A stretch of DNA of 64,000 nucleotides from Marinobacterium rhizophilum DSM 18822 (GCF_000378045.1 NZ_KB899090.1:186001-250000); one strand, 5' to 3'. Shown: positions 48,453 through 59,282, counted from the stretch's first letter. Made by a program: numbers and translations. The notes: a model not told the origin generated them from the sequence alone.

Positions 48453-51284
48453 TTAACCGTTGAGTGCTTCGTTGACCAGCGCATCTTGCTGTTCGATGTG
48501 CACCGAAATATGACCCACCGCAGGCGCCGCCGCATGCGGACGTCCGACACCATGCAAGTGCAGCGCAGGATTGTGACGCTGCAACACGTTGCGCATGTGA
48601 TGCTGACTGCAGTACCAGGCCCCCTGGTTCATCGGCTCTTCCTGACACCAGACGACAGATTCCAGATTGGTGTAGCCGGCAATCGCTTCTTCCAGGGCCG
48701 CTTCCGGGAACGGATACAGCTGTTCGATGCGCACAATGGCAACATCTTCCAGGCCCTGTTCGGCGCGGCGGTTGTACAGATCGTAATAGACCTTGCCACC
48801 ACACAGCACCAGACGCTTCACCTTGGCGGCATCCTGCTGATCCACTTCGCCGATAACCGGCAGGAAAGTGCCTTCGGCCAGGTCTTCCAGCGTCGATACC
48901 GCCTGCTTGTGACGCAGCAGGCTCTTGGGCGACATGACAACCAGCGGCTTGCGCAGCGGACGGGCAACCTGACGACGCAGCAGGTGGTAAATCTGTGCCG
49001 GCGTGGTCGGTGTGCAAACCTGGATGTTGTGTTCTGCACACAACTGCAGGAAGCGCTCCAGACGGGCAGAGGAATGCTCCGGCCCCTGGCCTTCAAAGCC
49101 GTGCGGCAGCAGCATGGTCAGACCACACAGACGGCCCCATTTCTGCTCACCACTGGTGATGAACTGATCGATCACCACCTGGGCACCGTTGGCAAAGTCA
49201 CCAAACTGGGCTTCCCAGATCACCAGTGCATTCGGGATCGTCGTGGCATAACCGTATTCGAACGCCAGCACTGCCTCTTCCGACAGGTAGGAGTCCAGAA
49301 TCGTCATGTTCGGCTGATCCTCCGCCAGATTTTTCAGCGGCACGTAGCAGCTGGCATCTTTCTGGTTGTGCAGCACCGCGTGACGGTGGGAGAACGTGCC
49401 GCGACCCACATCCTGCCCTGTCAGACGAATGGGATAGCCTTCGGCCAGCAAAGTGGCGTACGCCATGGTCTCGGCGAAGCCCCAGTTGAGCGCCATTGCA
49501 CCAGCGGCCATGCGTTTGCGATCTTCATAGATCTTCTGCACCTGGCGCTGCACGGCAAAGCCTTCCGGCGTTTCGCAAACCTTGTTCGCCAGTTCCTGCA
49601 GCAGCTTCATGTCGACCCGGGTATCGCACTCAAAGGACCATTCATGGCCCAGGTACGGACGCCAGTCAACGAACAGCTCGGTATTGGGCTCGAGCACCAG
49701 TGACTTGGCGACATGATCGCCATTTTCCAGCGCGCGACGGTATTCCTGCTCCATCGCCTTGCTTTCATCGGCGTCGATGACACCCGCTTCAATCAGGCGC
49801 TGCGCATAGAGTTCGCGGGTGGTCTTCTGGGCCTTGATCTTGGCGTACATCAGCGGCTGGGTACCGGAGGGCTCATCCGCTTCGTTATGACCGCGGCGGC
49901 GGTAGCACACCAGGTCGATAACGACGTCCTTCTTGAACTCGTTGCGGTAATCCAGTGCCACCTGGGTGACAAAGCTGACCGCCTCGGGATCGTCGCCGTT
50001 AACGTGCAAAATCGGCGCCTGGACCATTTTGGCCACATCGGTGCAGTATTCGGTCGAACGCGCGTCTTCCTTGCGGGACGTGGTAAAACCGACCTGGTTG
50101 TTGATCACGATGTGAATGGTGCCACCGGTCTTGTAGGCACGGGTCTGGGACATCTGGAATGTCTCCATTACCACACCCTGACCGGCAAAGGCCGCATCAC
50201 CATGGATCGACACCGGCACGACCGTACTGCCGACGGGATCTTCACGACGATCCTGACGCGCACGCACCGAGCCTTCGACTACCGGAGACACGATCTCCAA
50301 ATGCGACGGGTTAAACGCCATGGCCAAGTGAACTTCACCACTTGCCGTCATCACGTTGGACGAGAAGCCCTGGTGGTATTTGACGTCACCGGAAGAAGAA
50401 ATCATCTTCTTGCCTTCGAATTCGCCGAACAGCTCGGCCGGATTCTTGCCGAAGATGTTCACCAGCACGTTCAGGCGACCACGGTGCGCCATGCCGATGA
50501 CCAGCTCCTTGGCGCCATCGCGACCTGCGCGCTGTACCAGCTCATCCATCAGCGGAATCAGCGCTTCGCCGCCTTCCACGCCAAAGCGCTTGGCGCCGGC
50601 ATAGCGGGCACCGAGATACTTCTCCAGTCCCTCGGCCGCGGTCAGGCGCTCAAGAATATGCTTGCGCTCCTGCGGCTCCAGGGTTGGATGGCAGCGCACC
50701 GGCTCGAGGCGCTGCTGCAGCCAGCGTTTTTCCTGGGTATCAACGATGTGCATGTACTCGGCACCCACAGTGGTGCAGTACGTGCGTTTCAGATCCTCAA
50801 CAATCTGTTTCAGCGGTGCTTCTTCGGTGCCGAAGAACAGTGAACCCAGCTGAAACACAGTGTCATAGTCCGCTTCGCTCAGCTCGTGAAAACGCAGGTC
50901 CAGATCGGGTACCGGCTCACGCTTGTGCAAGTTAAGCGGGTCAATATCCGCGGCCTGATGTCCGCGCACACGGTAAGCATTGATCATCCGCAGGACACGC
51001 ACCTGCTTCTTTTCATGCTCAGACGAGACGCTGCTGACTTCAACCGGACGGGATAATCCCTGGTTTTTGGATAGATAGAGGAAGTGTTCACGGATCGGAG
51101 AATGAGGCACATCCTGAGATATGTGCTCGCCGACCTTTGGGAGCCGGTCAAACTCTTCGCGCCATTCGTGGGGAACGGCGTTTGGATCCATAAGGTAGGT
51201 TTCGTAAAGTTGTTCAACGTATGAAAGGTTGCCACCGTATAGGTGGGCGTTCTTCCATAACAGCTCCATTACGCCATCTTGCAT
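48453..51284 (-). CDS. sucA: 2-Oxoglutarate dehydrogenase E1 component
   Basis: A 943-aa thiamine-diphosphate enzyme decarboxylating 2-oxoglutarate. The N-terminal LYGGNLSYVEQLYETYLMDPNAV segment is the OGDH E1 signature, followed by GMAHRGRLNVL, the ThDP motif region HGDAAFAGQGVVMET...VINNQVGFTT, and the C-terminal transketolase-like part. The length is close to the ~933 aa of E. coli SucA. I chose ATG 51284 (MQDGVMELLWKNAHL), where family similarity begins; the frame is open to 51350. First gene of sucAB-lpd-sucCD. Confidence 0.97.
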   Translation of the reverse strand: MQDGVMELLWKNAHLYGGNLSYVEQLYETYLMDPNAVPHEWREEFDRLPKVGEHISQDVPHSPIREHFLYLSKNQGLSRPVEVSSVSSEHEKKQVRVLRMINAYRVRGHQAADIDPLNLHKREPVPDLDLRFHELSEADYDTVFQLGSLFFGTEEAPLKQIVEDLKRTYCTTVGAEYMHIVDTQEKRWLQQRLEPVRCHPTLEPQERKHILERLTAAEGLEKYLGARYAGAKRFGVEGGEALIPLMDELVQRAGRDGAKELVIGMAHRGRLNVLVNIFGKNPAELFGEFEGKKMISSSGDVKYHQGFSSNVMTASGEVHLAMAFNPSHLEIVSPVVEGSVRARQDRREDPVGSTVVPVSIHGDAAFAGQGVVMETFQMSQTRAYKTGGTIHIVINNQVGFTTSRKEDARSTEYCTDVAKMVQAPILHVNGDDPEAVSFVTQVALDYRNEFKKDVVIDLVCYRRRGHNEADEPSGTQPLMYAKIKAQKTTRELYAQRLIEAGVIDADESKAMEQEYRRALENGDHVAKSLVLEPNTELFVDWRPYLGHEWSFECDTRVDMKLLQELANKVCETPEGFAVQRQVQKIYEDRKRMAAGAMALNWGFAETMAYATLLAEGYPIRLTGQDVGRGTFSHRHAVLHNQKDASCYVPLKNLAEDQPNMTILDSYLSEEAVLAFEYGYATTIPNALVIWEAQFGDFANGAQVVIDQFITSGEQKWGRLCGLTMLLPHGFEGQGPEHSSARLERFLQLCAEHNIQVCTPTTPAQIYHLLRRQVARPLRKPLVVMSPKSLLRHKQAVSTLEDLAEGTFLPVIGEVDQQDAAKVKRLVLCGGKVYYDLYNRRAEQGLEDVAIVRIEQLYPFPEAALEEAIAGYTNLESVVWCQEEPMNQGAWYCSQHHMRNVLQRHNPALHLHGVGRPHAAAPAVGHISVHIEQQDALVNEALNG

Positions 51285-51578
51285 TCTTTGATCACCCTGG
51301 CTCAAGGCGTACATCAGCACGAAAGGTTGCACCAAGTCCTTTCGTAACATCCGCTGGATGCCACCTTTTTGTTACCGTTTTGTGTCGCCTCACGCCTATT
51401 AAGAAAGCGCATAAACGCGGGGCAGTATTGTACGCCTTTTGTGACAGGCTTTACACATCAAAGCCGCGCGGCATTCGACAAAAAAACTTAATCAACCGGT
51501 GCATATTTCTATGCTCTTGCCAGCTGACAATTTTCCGACCACTCGAACCGGACGCCCCTTGATGTGCTGCACGCTACC
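51285..51578. other. sucA upstream region
   Basis: About 290 bp between the sdh terminator and sucA. It should hold the promoter of the suc operon. A convincing -35/-10 pair was not picked out by eye. Confidence 0.4.
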
Positions 51579-51605
51579 AAAAAAAAGCGGCACCACCGGT
51601 GCCGC
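51579..51605 (-). terminator. Terminator ending sdhCDAB
   Basis: Perfect 8-bp stem gcggcacc (51587-51594) with ggtgccgc (51598-51605), loop acc, followed on the minus strand by eight T (51579-51586). It is 14 bp past the sdhB stop. The plus strand also has a seven-T run, so it may act both ways. Confidence 0.92.
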
Positions 51606-51618
51606 CTTTTTTGTCGGA

Positions 51619-52323
51619 TCAGGTCGCCTGTTGTAGCAACATATTCCGGATTTTGCCGATTGCCTTGGTGGGGTTAAGCCCCTTTGGACAAACGCTGACA
51701 CAGTTCATGATGCCGTGGCAGCGGAAGACGCTGAACGGATCATCCAGTTCGGCCAGACGCTCCCGGGTCGCGGTATCACGGCTGTCCGCCAGGAACCGGT
51801 AAGCCTGCAACAGGCCGGACGGCCCGACAAACTTGTCCGGATTCCACCAGAAGGACGGGCAGGCAGTGGAACAGCATGCACAGAGAATACACTCGTACAG
51901 ACCATCCAGCTCAGCACGCTCTTCCGGCGACTGCAGACGCTCGATCGCCGGCGCCGGCGTATCGTTGATAAGGAACGGCTTGATCTTCTCGTACTGCTTG
52001 TAGAACTGCCCCATGTCGACCACCAGGTCACGAATGACCGGCAGGCCCGGCAACGGGCGCAAGACAAGCTTGTCCTTTTCCACCACCGCCGACAGCGGAG
52101 TGATGCAGGCCAGACCATTCTTGCCGTTCATGTTCATGCCATCGGAGCCACACACGCCTTCACGGCATGAGCGACGGTAGGCCATGGACGGATCCTTATC
52201 CTTCAGAAGCTGCAGCAGATCCAGCACCATGATGTCCTTGCCACCCGGGATATCAATATGGATATCCTGCATGTAAGGCGCATCGTCGGTCTCAGGATTG
52301 TAGCGATATACACTTACCAGCAT
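51619..52323 (-). CDS. sdhB: Succinate dehydrogenase iron-sulfur subunit
   Basis: A 234-aa subunit with three clusters: [2Fe-2S] ligands in SCREGVCGSDGMN and the following GLAC, then CILCACCSTACPSFWW, FRCHGIMNCVSVCPKGLNP for the [4Fe-4S] and [3Fe-4S]. It passes electrons from SdhA to the membrane quinone site. It follows sdhA by 12 bp. Confidence 0.97.
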   Translation of the reverse strand: MLVSVYRYNPETDDAPYMQDIHIDIPGGKDIMVLDLLQLLKDKDPSMAYRRSCREGVCGSDGMNMNGKNGLACITPLSAVVEKDKLVLRPLPGLPVIRDLVVDMGQFYKQYEKIKPFLINDTPAPAIERLQSPEERAELDGLYECILCACCSTACPSFWWNPDKFVGPSGLLQAYRFLADSRDTATRERLAELDDPFSVFRCHGIMNCVSVCPKGLNPTKAIGKIRNMLLQQAT

Positions 52324-52335
52324 CGTAACAGCCCC

Positions 52336-54108
52336 TTAGTAAGTTCTGATTTTCGGCGGAAAAGCTTCCATGGTCTTGGGCGCAAAGTTCACCGCACGCT
52401 TGGTGATGCGCTTTTCTCCCGGAATGAACAGGGAGTGACACAGCCAGTTTTCGTCGTCACGCTCGGTGAAGTCATTACGCGCATGCGCACCGCGGGACTC
52501 CTTGCGGACCTCAGCAGCAATGGCAGTCGCCTCAGCCACCTCCATCAGGTTTTCAAGCTCCAGGGCTTCGATACGCGCGGTATTGAAGGCGCCGGACTTG
52601 TCTTCCAGATTCAGGTTGGCAACGCGCTCACGCAGACCCTTGAGCAGCTCAAGACCCTTCTGCATGCTTTCGCCATCACGGAATACGCCGAAGTACAGCT
52701 GCATGGTGCTCTGCAGATCCTTGCGAACCTCAGCCACACTTTCACCACCAGTGCTGTTGTTGAGACGATTCAGACGTGTCATGGCCGCGTCGATGTCAGC
52801 CTCGGTCGCATCCAGGCACTCATAGCCTGCCTGCAGCTGTTTCTCGATCTGGATACCGGCCGCACGACCGAACACCACCAGGTCGAGCAGCGAGTTACCG
52901 CCCAGACGGTTGGCACCGTGAACCGATACGCAAGCCACTTCGCCGCAGGCGAACAGACCATCGATGATGGTGTCGTTACCGTCAGCATCAAGGCCAATGG
53001 CCTGACCGCCGATGTTGGTAGCGACGCCACCCATCATGTAGTGACAGGTCGGCACAACAGGGATCGGCTCTTTCACCGGATCCACGGCAGCAAAGGTCTT
53101 GGCCAGCTCACAGATACCCGGCAGACGGGAGTGCAGCACCTCTTCGCCCAGGTGATCCAGCTTCAGGAAAACATGGTCTCCATCCGGGCCGCAGCCACGG
53201 CCGTCGAGCAGTTCCAGAATCATGGAGCGCGCAACCACGTCACGACCGGCGAGGTCCTTGGCGTTCGGCGCATAACGCTCCATGAAGCGCTCACCATCCT
53301 TGTTGATCAGGTAACCGCCTTCACCACGGCAACCTTCAGTGACCAGCACGCCGGCACCGGCAATGCCGGTCGGATGGAACTGCCACATTTCCATATCCTG
53401 CGCCGGCACGCCTGCGCGCAGCGCCATGCCCATGCCGTCACCGGTATTGATCAGCGCATTGGTGGTGGACGCATAAATGCGACCCGCACCGCCAGTTGCC
53501 AGTACCGTAGCCTTGGCCTTGATGTAGACGGTTTCACCCGTCTCGATGCAGATGGCAATACAGCCCACCACAGCACCTTCGGCATTCTTCACCAGATCAA
53601 CGGCATACCATTCGTTCAGGAACACGGTGCCGGCTTTCAGGTTAGCCTGATAGAGCGTGTGCAGCAGGGCGTGACCGGTACGGTCGGCCGCAGCACAGGT
53701 ACGCGCCGCCTGACCACCTTCACCAAAGTTCTTCGACTGACCGCCGAACGGGCGCTGATAGATGCGACCCACTTCAGTACGGGAAAACGGCAGACCCATG
53801 TGGTCCAGCTCAAACACTGCCTGGGGACCAACAGAACACATGTACTCGATCGCATCCTGGTCACCGATATAATCGGAACCCTTGACGGTGTCGTACATGT
53901 GCCAGCGCCAGTCATCATTCGGATCAGCACTGGCAATCGCACAGGTAATGCCGCCCTGGGCGGACACTGTATGCGAACGGGTCGGAAACACCTTGGTGAC
54001 ACAGGCCGTATTCAATCCGGACTGAGCCAACTGCAGTGCTGCACGCATACCCGCACCACCGCCACCGACTACAATTGCGTCGAAAGTTAGCGTACGCAGC
54101 TTAGTCAT
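52336..54108 (-). CDS. sdhA: Succinate dehydrogenase flavoprotein subunit
   Basis: A 590-aa catalytic subunit with covalent FAD. FAD fold [20 protein letters not shown], the flavinylated His in [11 protein letters not shown], active-site [23 protein letters not shown], and the Arg-rich C-terminal [17 protein letters not shown]. It oxidises succinate to fumarate at the inner face of the membrane. The start follows the sdhD stop by three bases. Confidence 0.97.
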   Translation of the reverse strand: MTKLRTLTFDAIVVGGGGAGMRAALQLAQSGLNTACVTKVFPTRSHTVSAQGGITCAIASADPNDDWRWHMYDTVKGSDYIGDQDAIEYMCSVGPQAVFELDHMGLPFSRTEVGRIYQRPFGGQSKNFGEGGQAARTCAAADRTGHALLHTLYQANLKAGTVFLNEWYAVDLVKNAEGAVVGCIAICIETGETVYIKAKATVLATGGAGRIYASTTNALINTGDGMGMALRAGVPAQDMEMWQFHPTGIAGAGVLVTEGCRGEGGYLINKDGERFMERYAPNAKDLAGRDVVARSMILELLDGRGCGPDGDHVFLKLDHLGEEVLHSRLPGICELAKTFAAVDPVKEPIPVVPTCHYMMGGVATNIGGQAIGLDADGNDTIIDGLFACGEVACVSVHGANRLGGNSLLDLVVFGRAAGIQIEKQLQAGYECLDATEADIDAAMTRLNRLNNSTGGESVAEVRKDLQSTMQLYFGVFRDGESMQKGLELLKGLRERVANLNLEDKSGAFNTARIEALELENLMEVAEATAIAAEVRKESRGAHARNDFTERDDENWLCHSLFIPGEKRITKRAVNFAPKTMEAFPPKIRTY

Positions 54109-54111
54109 CGC

Positions 54112-54459
54112 TTAGATACCCCACAGAATCTGAATGCCCCACACGACATAAATAAAGGTCAGCAGACCACACACAGACTGGAACAGAAAACGCGCACCAG
54201 TCGGCTTAATGTAGTCGGTCGATACTGACCAGAGCCCGATCCAGGCATGTGCTGCCATGGAAAACAGAGCCAGCAGGGTAAAAATGCGCATTGCGGTGCC
54301 TTCAAACAGTGCATGCCACTGCTCAAACGTTAGCTCGTCACCGAACGCCAGGTAGACAATCATGAATACCGCATAGGCGACCAGAACGACAGCAGTGACC
54401 CGCTGCACCATCCAGTCATACAGGCCGCTACGGCCAAAACTCGTGATACTGGTTACCAT
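54112..54459 (-). CDS. sdhD: Succinate dehydrogenase membrane anchor SdhD
   Basis: A 115-aa anchor with three membrane helices (YDWMVQRVTAVVLVAYAVFMIVYLAF; FTLLALFSMAAHAWIGLWSVSTDYIKPTG with the haem/quinone-region His; the last helix near the C-terminus). The start is ATG 54459, which overlaps the sdhC stop by seven bases; a TTG at 54465 is less likely. Confidence 0.94.
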   Translation of the reverse strand: MVTSITSFGRSGLYDWMVQRVTAVVLVAYAVFMIVYLAFGDELTFEQWHALFEGTAMRIFTLLALFSMAAHAWIGLWSVSTDYIKPTGARFLFQSVCGLLTFIYVVWGIQILWGI

Positions 54460-54830
54460 ACCCAAACCCCCACCAAAAGGATCGACACACCGCCGGCAAT
54501 CAAGGTTGCCTTTGCTGCCAGCTGACCGCTTTCCAGTTCTTCAAAGTAGCCAGCGTCCATCAACAGATGCTTGACGCCCGCGAGGCAGTGGTATACCAGT
54601 GCTGACAGCAATCCCCACGCTATCAGTTTTGCAAAGAAGCTGTCTTCAAACATGACAACTGCTTCGTTAAATCCAGCCTCGGATTCCAGTGACAATCCCA
54701 ATGCATACAACATAAAGATGGCGCCGAAGAACAACGCGACACCCGTGATGCGATGCAAAATTGAAGAGATCGCCGGAAGGGGCTGTTTAATAGTTCGCAG
54801 ATCTAGGTTTACAGGTCTTTTTTTGTTCAC
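54453..54830 (-). CDS. sdhC: Succinate dehydrogenase cytochrome b556 subunit SdhC
   Basis: A 125-aa anchor, three membrane helices, with the SdhC signatures RPVNLDLRTIKQPLPAISSILHRITGVAL and the haem-ligand His in YHCLAGVKHLLMD. The start is a GTG at 54830. First gene of sdhCDAB; promoter about 115 bp upstream. Confidence 0.95.
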   Translation of the reverse strand: MNKKRPVNLDLRTIKQPLPAISSILHRITGVALFFGAIFMLYALGLSLESEAGFNEAVVMFEDSFFAKLIAWGLLSALVYHCLAGVKHLLMDAGYFEELESGQLAAKATLIAGGVSILLVGVWVW

Positions 54831-54952
54831 GGCTCTAGTTCACACTTGGCTGTTCTATTGCAGAACAGGGTTGCTAGGAAGTGCTCAGAGAGTAAATACC
54901 CCTGTCGTCGAAGCCGCGAAAACCATCGTTGGCGCCGCAACTTCGGCTCGAG

Positions 54953-54981
54953 AGTATAAGCATTCCCCCCACACATTACAA
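54953..54981 (-). promoter_or_regulatory. Candidate sigma-70 promoter of sdhCDAB
   Basis: On the minus strand TTGTAA (54976-54981) and TATACT (54953-54958) are separated by 17 bp. Predicted leader to sdhC about 115 nt. Confidence 0.55.
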
Positions 54982-55129
54982 TGAAACTGCAGCCTCTCAA
55001 CGCATCCGGATCGCCCGCCAACCCGCATTTGCACGGCACTTACAACTAATGTCCAATACGCGCAAGCCTGTCTAGACATGGCATTATCGTTTTTTTGCTG
55101 CACTGCGAAGATAAGACCCATTCGCCCAA

Positions 55130-55157
55130 TTGACAATCCCGCTTCAATCTCTATATT
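55130..55157 (+). promoter_or_regulatory. Candidate sigma-70 promoter of gltA
   Basis: Perfect -35 TTGACA (55130-55135) and TATATT (55152-55157) with a 16-bp spacer, about 86 bp before the gltA ATG. The sdh promoter faces the other way 150 bp off, so sdh and gltA share a ~410-bp divergent control region. Confidence 0.6.
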
Positions 55158-55243
55158 GGGTGGGTCCAATCGGGTCTAGATATTAAAATGCGGCATGCCA
55201 CTTGCGTGCCACTGAAAAATTACGACGAGAATAGGAGCTGAAA

Positions 55244-56521
55244 ATGGCCGACATGAAAGCACGGTTGACAGTCGACGGTCTTGAAGAAGCTATCGAATTG
55301 CCTGTTTATTCCGGCACAGAAGGCCCTGACGTAATCGACGTCCGCCCGCTCACCGGCAAGGGTCTGTTCACGTACGACCCCGGCTTCGTCTCCACAGCCG
55401 CCTGCGAATCCAAAATCACCTACATCGACGGCGACCAGGGCATACTGCTCCACGGCGGTTACCCCATCGAACAACTGGCCGACAAATCCGACTACCTGGA
55501 AGTGTGCTACCTGCTCCTCAATGGCGAACTCCCCACGCCGGAACAGAAAGAAGAGTTCGTGCGCATCGTCAAGAACCACACCATGGTTCACGAACAGATG
55601 AGCCACTTCTTCAACGGTTTTCGTCGCGACGCGCACCCCATGGCCATCATGGTCGCCTGCGTTGGCGCCCTGTCCGCCTTCTATCACGACTCCCTGGACA
55701 TTAACGACGCGCACCACCGCGAAGTCTGCGCCTTCCGTCTGATCGCGAAGATGCCGACGCTGGCCGCCATGTCCTACAAGTACTCAATCGGGCAGCCGTT
55801 CATGTACCCGCGCAACGATCTGGGCTACGCCGAAAACTTCCTGCACATGATGTTCGGCACACCCTGCGGGGAATACAAGCCCAATCCGGTACTGGCCAAG
55901 GCCATGGATCGCATCTTTGTACTGCATGCCGACCATGAGCAGAACGCGTCAACTTCCACCGTCCGCCTGGCAGGCTCCTCTGGCGCCAACCCCTTTGCCT
56001 GCATATCGTCCGGCATCGCGGCACTCTGGGGACCGGCTCACGGCGGCGCCAACGAAGCCGTGCTGACCATGCTAGAAGAGATTGGCGACGAAGCAAATAT
56101 TCCCGAGTTTGTTGCCCGCGCCAAGGATCCTGAAGATGCGTTCCGTCTGATGGGCTTCGGCCACCGCGTCTACCGCAACTTCGACCCTCGCGCCAAGGTC
56201 ATGAAGGCAACCTGCGACCAGGTACTGACAGAACTCGGCGTCGACAACGAACCCTTGCTGAAGATCGCCAAGCGCCTGGAACAGATCGCACTCGAAGACC
56301 CGTATTTTGTCGAGCGCAAACTGTACCCCAATGTCGACTTTTACTCCGGCATCATCCTCAAGGCCATTGGCATCCCAACCAGCATGTTCACCGTGATTTT
56401 CGCACTGTCACGCACCATCGGCTGGATCTCCCACTGGAGCGAGTTCCACAGCAGCCCGAACCGTATCGGCCGCCCGCGCCAGCTTTACACTGGCCCGAAA
56501 AAACGCGACTACCCGCTCTGA
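55244..56521 (+). CDS. gltA: Citrate synthase (type II)
   Basis: A 425-aa hexameric-type citrate synthase. Seen: the allosteric N-terminal domain start [33 protein letters not shown], the active-site His in [40 protein letters not shown] and the catalytic Asp in the C-terminal [14 protein letters not shown] sits a few bases before the ATG. It condenses acetyl-CoA with oxaloacetate. It is divergent from sdhC, as is usual in Pseudomonas and Enterobacteria. Confidence 0.97.
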   Translation: MADMKARLTVDGLEEAIELPVYSGTEGPDVIDVRPLTGKGLFTYDPGFVSTAACESKITYIDGDQGILLHGGYPIEQLADKSDYLEVCYLLLNGELPTPEQKEEFVRIVKNHTMVHEQMSHFFNGFRRDAHPMAIMVACVGALSAFYHDSLDINDAHHREVCAFRLIAKMPTLAAMSYKYSIGQPFMYPRNDLGYAENFLHMMFGTPCGEYKPNPVLAKAMDRIFVLHADHEQNASTSTVRLAGSSGANPFACISSGIAALWGPAHGGANEAVLTMLEEIGDEANIPEFVARAKDPEDAFRLMGFGHRVYRNFDPRAKVMKATCDQVLTELGVDNEPLLKIAKRLEQIALEDPYFVERKLYPNVDFYSGIILKAIGIPTSMFTVIFALSRTIGWISHWSEFHSSPNRIGRPRQLYTGPKKRDYPL

Positions 56522-56618
56522 CAGCAAGACCCTCACAGACTCTTACTGCCAGAGTGTGACACAGAGCGCCAGGGACGGCGCTCCCCATCCGCCAGAAGGC
56601 ACACGAACCCGAACCGTG

Positions 56619-57560
56619 CTACTCCAGCCCCAACAGCGCCTTCATTTCAGCTATATCCCGCACAACCTGATCCGCAGAGCCATCAAACATTGCCCGCTCC
56701 TGCTCGTTCAGATCCAGCTCGATTACCCGCGTAAGCCCGCCTTCTGCCAACACGCAGGGGACCCCCATGGCAACGTCCTCACGACCATACTCACCCTCGA
56801 GTATCGCCACGGCAGGCAGGATTCGGTTACGCCCATTTGCAATCGCATCCACCATCTGCGCAATCGCCACCCCCGGCGCATCGCAGGCACTCCCAAGCTT
56901 TTTCAGCCCTAAAATCTCGCCACCCCCGTTGCGCGTGCGCTCGACGATATGCCCTATCTGCTGAGCAGACAGAAAATTCGACAGCGGTACACAGCCAACC
57001 GCGCAGTAACGCATCAGCGGAACCATGCTGTCACCATGCCCGCCCAGCACCAGCGCGCTAATATCCCGCACCGAAAAGCCCGTCTCCTCGGCGATAAAAC
57101 ATTTCATGCGCGCCGTATCCAGCACCCCGGCCTGCCCAAACACCTTATTGCGACTCAAGCCACTGAGAGACCAGGCCCGATAGGTCAGCACGTCGACCGG
57201 ATTTGATACCACCAACACGGTTGCCGTGGGCGCATGACGCTTAATATCCTGCATAATGCCGTCGAGGATCGGCAAATTGGTACTTAACACCGCCTGACGC
57301 GACTGACCCGGCTTTCGCGGCACGCCTGCAGTAATCACCACCAGCTCGGAATCCTGCAGCAATTCAGCCCTGGACCCACCATACACCCAGGTATCAGACC
57401 CCGACTCCACAGCAGCCTGCCAGACATCCAGCGCCTTGCCTTGCGCCAACTCGCCCTGAACATCGATCAACATTAGTTCACGACAAAGCTCGTCCCTGGC
57501 GATAATCTGTGCCGCAGCCTCACCCACCATGCCGGCACCTACAATCGATAGCTTGTTCAT
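56619..57560 (-). CDS. mdh: Malate dehydrogenase, LDH-like type
   Basis: A 313-aa NAD-dependent dehydrogenase of the LDH/MDH fold. Motifs: NKLSIVGAGMVGEAAAQII, the acidic NAD-ribose residue in MLIDVQGE, ITAGVPRKPGQSR with the Arg-rich substrate loop typical of MDH (LDH would have Gln there), VSNPVDVLTYRAW, and the catalytic His in VLGGHGDSMVPL. It belongs to the LDH-like MDH branch, not the E. coli Mdh dimer type. The start is ATG 57560, with GGGAGG eight bases upstream. Convergent with gltA; completes the TCA set. Confidence 0.9.
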   Translation of the reverse strand: MNKLSIVGAGMVGEAAAQIIARDELCRELMLIDVQGELAQGKALDVWQAAVESGSDTWVYGGSRAELLQDSELVVITAGVPRKPGQSRQAVLSTNLPILDGIMQDIKRHAPTATVLVVSNPVDVLTYRAWSLSGLSRNKVFGQAGVLDTARMKCFIAEETGFSVRDISALVLGGHGDSMVPLMRYCAVGCVPLSNFLSAQQIGHIVERTRNGGGEILGLKKLGSACDAPGVAIAQMVDAIANGRNRILPAVAILEGEYGREDVAMGVPCVLAEGGLTRVIELDLNEQERAMFDGSADQVVRDIAEMKALLGLE

Positions 57561-57690
57561 TTCACACCTCCCGGCCGGCACGCTTGCATTCGCACACCAA
57601 CCCCTACTAGGAAGTATTAACGCTGTATTCGAACCCCGCTACCACAGAACCCATCTGGCGCACTCATGAGAACAGAGCACGCCAAATAAT

Positions 57691-57713
57691 AAAAAGGCCA
57701 CCCGAAGGTGACC
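57691..57713 (-). terminator. Terminator after amt
   Basis: Stem ggccacc (57696-57702) with ggtgacc (57707-57713), one mismatch, CGAA loop on the plus strand (TTCG on the minus strand), followed on the minus strand by five T. It lies 52 bp past the amt stop and resembles the terminator at 305-338. Confidence 0.8.
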
Positions 57714-57765
57714 CGAAACAGAATCTCAACGCTGTACGAACACGGCCACAGCTGGCGAGGTAACG

Positions 57766-58974
57766 CTACTCCACCGAGGTTGACTCAATGCGATGAATAC
57801 TCAGGTCAGCGCCATTGAACTCCTGCTCCTGACTCAGGCGCAAACCGACAATCAGCTTGACGCCGCCATAGACCACGAGACCACCAACCAGCGCCACCGT
57901 CACACCGACCAGGGTGCCAGCCAGCTGTGACAGCAGACTCACACCGCCCAGACCGCCCAGCGCCTCGCTGCCGAAGATACCTGCCGCAATCCCTCCCCAG
58001 GCGCCACAAACACCGTGTAACGGCCATACACCCAGCACATCGTCGATTTTCCAGCGATTCTGCATCAGCGTGAACAACCAGACGAAAAGTGCCGCCGCAA
58101 CTCCGCCCACCGCGAGAGCACCAATAGGGTGCAACAAGTCAGAGCCCGCACACACCGCCACCAACCCCGCCAGCGGGCCGTTATGAATAAAGCCCGGGTC
58201 ATTACGCCCCAGTATCAGCGCAACAATAATACCGCCGACCATTGCCATCAGACTGTTCACGGCCACCAGACCGGAAATACCATCCAGTGTTTGCGCAGAC
58301 ATGACGTTAAAGCCAAACCAGCCAATACAGAGAACCCAGGCACCCAGCGCGAGGAATGGAATACTGGACGGCGGGTACGCCACCAGCCGATCACCCCGAT
58401 AGCGACCATGGCGATTCCCCAGCAACAACACCGCCACCAGCGCGATCCAGCCACCTACGCCATGTACGACAACAGACCCGGCAAAATCATGAAACTGCGC
58501 GCCAAAACGGGACTCAAGCCCGGCCTGAAAACCGTAATTTCCATTCCAGATAATGCCCTCAAAAAACGGATATACCAGCCCCACCGTCAGCGCCGAAGCC
58601 GTCAGCATGGGCCAGAAACGCGCACGCTCAGCCACGCCACCGGAAATAATGGCGGGAATCGCCGCTGCAAAGGTCATCAGGAAGAAAAACTTGACCAGCG
58701 TGTAGCCGTTATTTTCGGCCAGTGTCGCTGCATCAGTGAAAAAGGTGACATCGTAAGCCACCCAGTAACCCACAAAGAAATAGACCACGGCCGAAAAACC
58801 GAAATCGGTCATGATTTTGACCAGCGCATTCACCTGATTCTTGTGTCGTACCGTACCGACTTCAAGAAAAGCAAAGCCCGCATGCATGGCAAAAACCATG
58901 ATTGCACCCAGCAGAATAAATAGCGTGTTTGAACTCTGAATCAGGGTTTCAACCGCACTGTTGACAGTATCCAA
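57766..58974 (-). CDS. amt: Ammonium transporter, Amt family
   Basis: A 402-aa channel with about eleven membrane helices. Family signatures: ILLGAIMVFAMHAGFAFLEVGTVRHKN, HDFAGSVVVHGVGGWIALV with the pore His, GWFGFNVMSA, and WPLHGVCGAWGGIAAGIFG with the second pore His. The start is best placed at TTG 58974, six bases after a perfect AGGAGG; the frame continues upstream but without a site. No glnK gene is adjacent, although the two genes are usually linked. Confidence 0.92.
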   Translation of the reverse strand: MDTVNSAVETLIQSSNTLFILLGAIMVFAMHAGFAFLEVGTVRHKNQVNALVKIMTDFGFSAVVYFFVGYWVAYDVTFFTDAATLAENNGYTLVKFFFLMTFAAAIPAIISGGVAERARFWPMLTASALTVGLVYPFFEGIIWNGNYGFQAGLESRFGAQFHDFAGSVVVHGVGGWIALVAVLLLGNRHGRYRGDRLVAYPPSSIPFLALGAWVLCIGWFGFNVMSAQTLDGISGLVAVNSLMAMVGGIIVALILGRNDPGFIHNGPLAGLVAVCAGSDLLHPIGALAVGGVAAALFVWLFTLMQNRWKIDDVLGVWPLHGVCGAWGGIAAGIFGSEALGGLGGVSLLSQLAGTLVGVTVALVGGLVVYGGVKLIVGLRLSQEQEFNGADLSIHRIESTSVE

Positions 58975-59251
58975 GACCAGCCTCCTAAAGGTGCGCGCCA
59001 TCAGACAGACACGCATAGCACCAACGAGGTGCATTTTATTATTTAATGAACCACCACGGTGCAAATCATGCTACAGCGAAGCAACACCCTCCAGCTTCAC
59101 TGTATGCCTTCAAACCGCCATTTCCAGCGTATCGACACATTGAAATCCAACATATCGAGCCCTTAAATAGCGCACACCCCAATATTTGGCCCCTATTTGA
59201 AGCATTATTTATGCCATAAGGCCGCCCTGAAGAAACCCCGACGCCAAACGC

Positions 59252-59282
59252 AAAACGCCGCACCCCCCAAGGGTGCGGCGTT
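59252..59282 (-). terminator. Terminator after rlmKL
   Basis: Perfect 12-bp stem aacgccgcaccc (59254-59265) with gggtgcggcgtt (59271-59282), loop of five, then TTTTG on the minus strand; 26 bp past the rlmKL stop. Confidence 0.85.

Noticed and set aside
52258-54090. Long plus-strand open frame antisense to sdhA
   Set aside because: A mirror of the highly biased codon use of sdhA; no protein features. The same applies to other long antisense frames over lpdA, sucA, rlmKL and gor.
56564-56583. Hairpin gagcgcc/ggcgctc between gltA and mdh
   Set aside because: Stem is short and has no T tract on either strand.
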